Assembly: GCA_030673735.1 (NCBI GenBank)
Contig: DAOVIK010000048.1
Coordinates: 1 to 9,471 of the forward strand
Reading direction: 5' to 3'
DNA length: 9,471 nt
From: Anaerolineae bacterium
GTDB taxonomy: Bacteria; Chloroflexota; Anaerolineae; Anaerolineales; E44-bin32
The position numbers and the translations under genes were made by a program. The notes beneath the pieces were generated by a model, which made no database searches, was not told the origin of the DNA, and saw only the letters and a list, made by a program, of their open reading frames with translations. Positions within the stretch are counted from its first letter, which is position 1. Every line of letters begins with the position of its first letter. This document shows positions 7,550 through 9,471 of this stretch, one piece after another.

Positions 7550-7837
7550 TCAGCGCTCCGCAGAGGCGCCTAGCTCTTCGAGCGCCGCCCGCAGTTGGTC
7601 GATCTGCTGGCGCAGGCCGATCACTTGCTTGTGCTCCTCGACCAGCATCGCCAGCAGCATGACCTCGAAGGGCAGCAAGTGCGAGGCGTAAGCCGCGGCG
7701 GCCAGGTGATTCTTGGAGGAGGCCAGCAGATCGTCGAGGGCGCGCTGGTCCTCACGGCGCAGGGCACGGCGAAAGCGCGCCAAGGATTGCTGCTCGTGCA
7801 GGAAAGCCTGAGTGATCGAGGGGAGGGTACGACCCAT
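7550..7837 (-). CDS. Small helical protein of the polymerase operon, function unknown
   Basis: The product has 95 residues, is mostly helical and has no recognised domain. The N-terminal part (MGRTLPSITQAF ... FRRALRREDQRALDDLLASSKNH, 1-44) is very basic and could touch DNA. PFEVMLLAMLVEEHKQVIGLRQQIDQLRAALEEL (56-89) is heptad-like and likely forms a coiled coil. The ATG at 7835-7837 has AAGGAG 6 bases upstream. The stop sits 1 base from the polymerase GTG start, and the preceding gene ends 27 bases away, so all three are almost surely cotranscribed and the last two are translationally coupled. A partner or adaptor for the polymerase is the natural guess, from position only. Confidence 0.8.
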   Translation of the reverse strand: MGRTLPSITQAFLHEQQSLARFRRALRREDQRALDDLLASSKNHLAAAAYASHLLPFEVMLLAMLVEEHKQVIGLRQQIDQLRAALEELGASAER

Positions 7838-7864
7838 GGTTCGCTCCTTCGGGAAGGGATAGGT

Positions 7865-8455
7865 TCAGAACAACCTCGGCTGTGCGCAGGGCGGCTCTTC
7901 GGGAGCGCGCAGGAGCCACATGGCGTCGGCCGCGGCCTGCAACTGGTCGAGCAGTACCCAGCGTTCCTGGACCAGCGGCCGCGGCTCGCGCGCGCCCACG
8001 ATCACCGGCCCCACCGCGGCCAGGCGTTTGAGGTGCGTGATGGTGGTCGCCAGCAAGCGCTCGCTGTCGCGCAGCGGCACGCTCTCGTCGTAGAAGGTGG
8101 AGAGTAGATTGAGAACGAAGAGCGGTTCGGGATTGGCAGGAGCGTTCTCGAGCAACTCCGCCAACTGAAAGCATGTGAAAGCGCGCGAGAGGCGGATGCG
8201 CTCCAGGACCGCATGCGGGTGGGTGCTGAAGCGCCGTGCCTGGCGAGCCACGAAGTAGCCGTCAAAGCTGTTGCCGCCGTCGAAGACGCGCAATACTTGG
8301 CCGCGGGCGGCGAACAACGAAAGCGCCGCCAGCAGGGCGCGCGTCGGCGTGTGTGCTCCCCAGAAAAGCGCAAGGCGCGGCTGGAGTAGTTTGTCCAGAA
8401 AGGCGGGGTCAGTGCCGGAGAGCATGGCCCCGCTGGGAGCGAGAGCACGTTGCAC
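7865..8455 (-). CDS. RecA/Rad51-fold-like protein with degenerate Walker motifs
   Basis: The GTG at 8455-8453 is chosen as start because GGAGGT lies 5 bases upstream; the frame stays open further upstream to 8548, but that stretch holds the promoter. The 196-residue product follows the block order of the RecA/RadA core. LALFWGAHTPTRALLAALSLF (28-48) sits where the P-loop should be but has no GK-[ST]. VLRVFDGGNSFDGYFVAR (54-71) matches the strand-plus-FDxE-type block. RIRLSRAFTCFQLAELLENA (87-106) closely follows the Rad51/RadA 'A-R-A-F/Y ... Q ... L-L' helix. PLFVLNLLSTFYDE (111-124) is the Walker B strand with Asn116 in place of Asp. HLKRLAAVGPVIV (141-153) is the next helix and strand. It probably does not hydrolyse ATP. 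It is first in the operon with the small protein and polymerase; by analogy with ImuA it may be an adaptor linking the polymerase to recombinase or damaged DNA. The fold call is inference from pattern. Confidence 0.68.
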   Translation of the reverse strand: MQRALAPSGAMLSGTDPAFLDKLLQPRLALFWGAHTPTRALLAALSLFAARGQVLRVFDGGNSFDGYFVARQARRFSTHPHAVLERIRLSRAFTCFQLAELLENAPANPEPLFVLNLLSTFYDESVPLRDSERLLATTITHLKRLAAVGPVIVGAREPRPLVQERWVLLDQLQAAADAMWLLRAPEEPPCAQPRLF

Positions 8456-8460
8456 GGTAC

Positions 8461-8466
8461 ACCTCC
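8461..8466 (-). promoter_or_regulatory. Ribosome binding site fixing the GTG start at 8455
   Basis: GGAGGT on the - strand, a near-perfect Shine-Dalgarno sequence, 5 bases before GTG 8455-8453. It decides the start of the RecA-like gene against the longer reading to 8548 and against the downstream ATG at 8425. Confidence 0.75.
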
Positions 8467-8486
8467 ATGAAAACCACAAAAAGGGT

Positions 8487-8512
8487 ACATTCTGTTCACA
8501 TAGAACAAATGT
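8487..8512. promoter_or_regulatory. Operator-like palindrome in the promoter of the polymerase cassette
   Basis: The core TGTTC (8493-8497) and GAACA (8503-8507) are separated by 5 bases. The dyad extends outward through ACATT (8487-8491) and AATGT (8508-8512), with one extra C at 8492, giving ten paired positions per arm. It lies just downstream of a TATAGT -10 candidate on the - strand (8519-8524), over the expected transcription start and 32 bases before the GTG. A repressor bound there would block the operon. The TGTTC/GAACA arms resemble some LexA-type operators, but the spacer differs from the classical Gram-positive GAAC-N4-GTTC box, so the regulator is not identified. Confidence 0.55.
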
Positions 8513-8518
8513 GCTAAT

Positions 8519-8524
8519 ACTATA
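8519..8524 (-). promoter_or_regulatory. Candidate -10 element of the polymerase cassette promoter
   Basis: TATAGT on the - strand (5 of 6 to TATAAT) in a locally AT-rich stretch. The -35 region at 17-bp spacing (TGGTCG) is poor, so the promoter may be weak or need an activator. Predicted start is near 8512, at the edge of the palindrome. Confidence 0.4.
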
Positions 8525-8548
8525 CACCAGTTGAAAGGGATCGACCAT

Positions 8549-8679
8549 CCCACTTAGGGTGGAATCGCGCCGTCTCTCGCCTCCCCCGCGCGGGGGATAT
8601 TCGCGCCCGCGCGGGGAGCAACGCTACATAATAAGGTTTTGATTATGGGTTTGTAGCGATGGAAACAAGGGGGGGTTCG
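8549..8679. repeat. Hairpin-rich spacer between plsC-like gene and polymerase cassette
   Basis: This stretch holds no gene. It contains a 14-base perfect palindrome, CCCCC-GCGC-GGGGG (8583-8596), and a second, CCC-GCGC-GGG (8606-8615). The two can instead pair with each other as a long stem: CTCCCC(C)GCGCGGG at 8581-8594 with CCCGCGCGGGGAG at 8606-8618, looped by 11 bases. A further inverted repeat, CGCTACA (8622-8628) / TGTAGCG (8652-8658), lies between this and the plsC stop. A small bulged hairpin occurs near 8550-8568. No T run follows the GC stems on the - strand, so if they end plsC transcription they are not textbook intrinsic terminators. Confidence 0.6.
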
Positions 8680-9348
8680 CTAGCCTGGATTCTCGCCCAG
8701 CAGTTCCTTCAGGCGCGGATGGTCGGCGTAGAGGCCGCGGTACTCCTCAGGCAGAAGGGCGGCGATGCGGCACATGACCTCATCCGTGTTGGCGCGCAAT
8801 GACGCCGCGCGGTTGTCCTCATCCAGGGGCGGCAGCGTGAATGGCTTGCCGATGCGCAGCTTCACCCGCTGGCGGCGCAGACGCTTGAGTGAGGCGGTGA
8901 TCTTCTCCGCGCCGAGCAGGACCATGGGCACGATCTGCGCGCCGCTGCTGTCCGCCAGGTAGGCCACGCCTGTCTTGCCGCGCCGCAGAACTCCGTCATA
9001 GCTCCGAGTACCCTCCGGGGCCATGCCCCATACCTTGCCCGCCCGCAGCCATTGGATTGCCGCCTTCAGCGCGCCGCGATCCACCTCGCCGCGCTGGATG
9101 AAAACGCCGCCACCCAGCCTGAGAAGGGGGCCGGCGATAGGATGCTTCTGCCATTTCTCGGCCGCCCATCCGGAGATGTCCTCCCCACCTAGCCAGGCGA
9201 AGGCCAGCGCCACATCATAGACACTCACGTGGTTGGTGGTCATGATATAGGGGCCCTGCGCGGGAAGATTCTCGATCCCCTCGATGTCGAGGCGAACCAA
9301 GATTCTACTGAGCAGCTTGAAGATCCAGCGCATGAATCGTTTGATCAT
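8680..9348 (-). CDS. plsC: 1-acyl-sn-glycerol-3-phosphate acyltransferase (PlsC-like)
   Basis: This enzyme type transfers a fatty acyl group to lysophosphatidic acid at the inner membrane face, giving phosphatidic acid. The 222-residue product has an amphipathic/basic N-terminus (MIKRFMRWIFKLLSRILVRL) fit for membrane contact. It carries the four family blocks: NHVSVYD (39-45, catalytic His40 and Asp45), GGVFIQRGEVDRG (80-92), PEGTRS (111-116) and the Pro141 block VPMVLLG. All key residues are present. The ATG at 9346-9348 is chosen because homology-like sequence starts there and a promoter lies just upstream at 9381-9409; the frame stays open to 9450, but that extension covers the promoter. 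GAGGT lies 11 bases upstream, a rather long spacing. Exact acyl acceptor cannot be told, so the symbol denotes the family. Confidence 0.9.
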   Translation of the reverse strand: MIKRFMRWIFKLLSRILVRLDIEGIENLPAQGPYIMTTNHVSVYDVALAFAWLGGEDISGWAAEKWQKHPIAGPLLRLGGGVFIQRGEVDRGALKAAIQWLRAGKVWGMAPEGTRSYDGVLRRGKTGVAYLADSSGAQIVPMVLLGAEKITASLKRLRRQRVKLRIGKPFTLPPLDEDNRAASLRANTDEVMCRIAALLPEEYRGLYADHPRLKELLGENPG

Positions 9349-9380
9349 GGGAGAGCAACACCTCAAAGGTGGATGGCCGG

Positions 9381-9409
9381 ATTGTAGACCTTTTGACGAG
9401 ATGTTACAA
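9381..9409 (-). promoter_or_regulatory. Promoter of the plsC-like gene
   Basis: On the - strand, -35 TTGTAA (9409-9404), a 17-base spacer, then -10 TACAAT (9386-9381, 5 of 6 to consensus). The start would be near 9374, giving a leader of about 26 bases before the ATG at 9348. Confidence 0.6.
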
Positions 9410-9410
9410 T
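9382..9410 (+). promoter_or_regulatory. Divergent promoter of the right-end gene
   Basis: On the + strand, -35 TTGTAG (9382-9387), a 17-base spacer, then -10 TACAAT (9405-9410). It is a near mirror image of the opposing promoter: each -35 overlaps the other's -10. The start would be near 9417, about 19 bases before the ATG at 9436. Confidence 0.5.
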
Positions 9411-9435
9411 CCCAATTCCGCTGGGTGAGGCACGA

Positions 9436-9471
9436 ATGATAGACATCCATCCTGTCGATGTTCGCTCCAAA
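9436..9471 (+). CDS. N-terminal fragment of a divergent gene, product unknown
   Basis: ATG at 9436 follows GTGAGG by 5 bases and a promoter-like pair at 9382-9410. The twelve visible codons read MIDIHPVDVRSK and are cut by the window edge. Nothing can be said of function beyond its divergence from plsC with a shared promoter region. Confidence 0.45.
   Translation, partial: MIDIHPVDVRSK

Noticed and set aside
8456..8548. N-terminal extension of the RecA-like protein to an ATG at 8548
   Set aside because: The extension would cover the promoter, the palindrome and a near-perfect GGAGGT that serves the GTG at 8455; its residues do not fit the fold.
8581..8618. GC palindromes as CRISPR repeats
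   Set aside because: Only two unequal palindromes with a 9-base gap, no regular spacers and no cas genes.
9349..9450. N-terminal extension of the PlsC-like protein to 9450
   Set aside because: It overlaps the promoter pair and the divergent gene start, and its residues lie outside the acyltransferase family pattern.

Overview
The window reads as a chromosomal segment of a Chloroflexota bacterium, probably Anaerolineae-like. This is inferred from protein character: an R3H-domain AAA ATPase next to thymidylate kinase, a tandem GNAT-like protein in the same operon, and an unusual family B polymerase preceded by two small conserved-looking proteins. No rRNA or marker gene is present to confirm it. 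No tRNA, CRISPR array, insertion sequence or phage gene was seen.

Left part (3-4152, + strand): a tightly packed operon of five genes. In order it holds the 3' part of a pyridoxamine-5'-phosphate-oxidase-like flavoprotein, pdxT (glutaminase subunit of PLP synthase), a GNAT-like acyltransferase, a P-loop ATPase with a C-terminal R3H domain, and tmk. Three of the four junctions are 4-base stop/start overlaps (ATGA, ATGA, TTGA) and the fourth is a 7-base gap, so translation is probably coupled throughout. The products are housekeeping (cofactor and dTTP supply) or nucleic-acid binding.

Middle (4153-5094): an 11-bp perfect stem-loop sits between tmk and a convergent gene for a membrane-anchored protein of unknown function (4247-4948, - strand).

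Right-centre (5095-8530, - strand): a three-gene cassette transcribed from about 8512 leftwards. It encodes a RecA/Rad51-fold-like protein with degenerate Walker motifs (7865-8455), a 95-residue helical protein (7550-7837), and a family B DNA polymerase (5095-7548). The polymerase keeps the core catalytic aspartates but appears to have lost its proofreading exonuclease residues. An interrupted palindrome (TGTTC-N5-GAACA with matching flanks) lies over the probable transcription start. The layout (RecA-like pseudo-ATPase, small partner, proofreading-deficient polymerase, operator-like palindrome) resembles in logic the ImuA-ImuB-DnaE2 mutasome but is built on a family B polymerase. This is the most interesting system in the window.

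Right end (8456-9471): a spacer with GC-rich hairpins, then a 1-acyl-glycerol-3-phosphate acyltransferase gene (plsC-like, - strand). A symmetric pair of overlapping divergent promoters follows, and then the first 12 codons of a + strand gene cut by the window edge.
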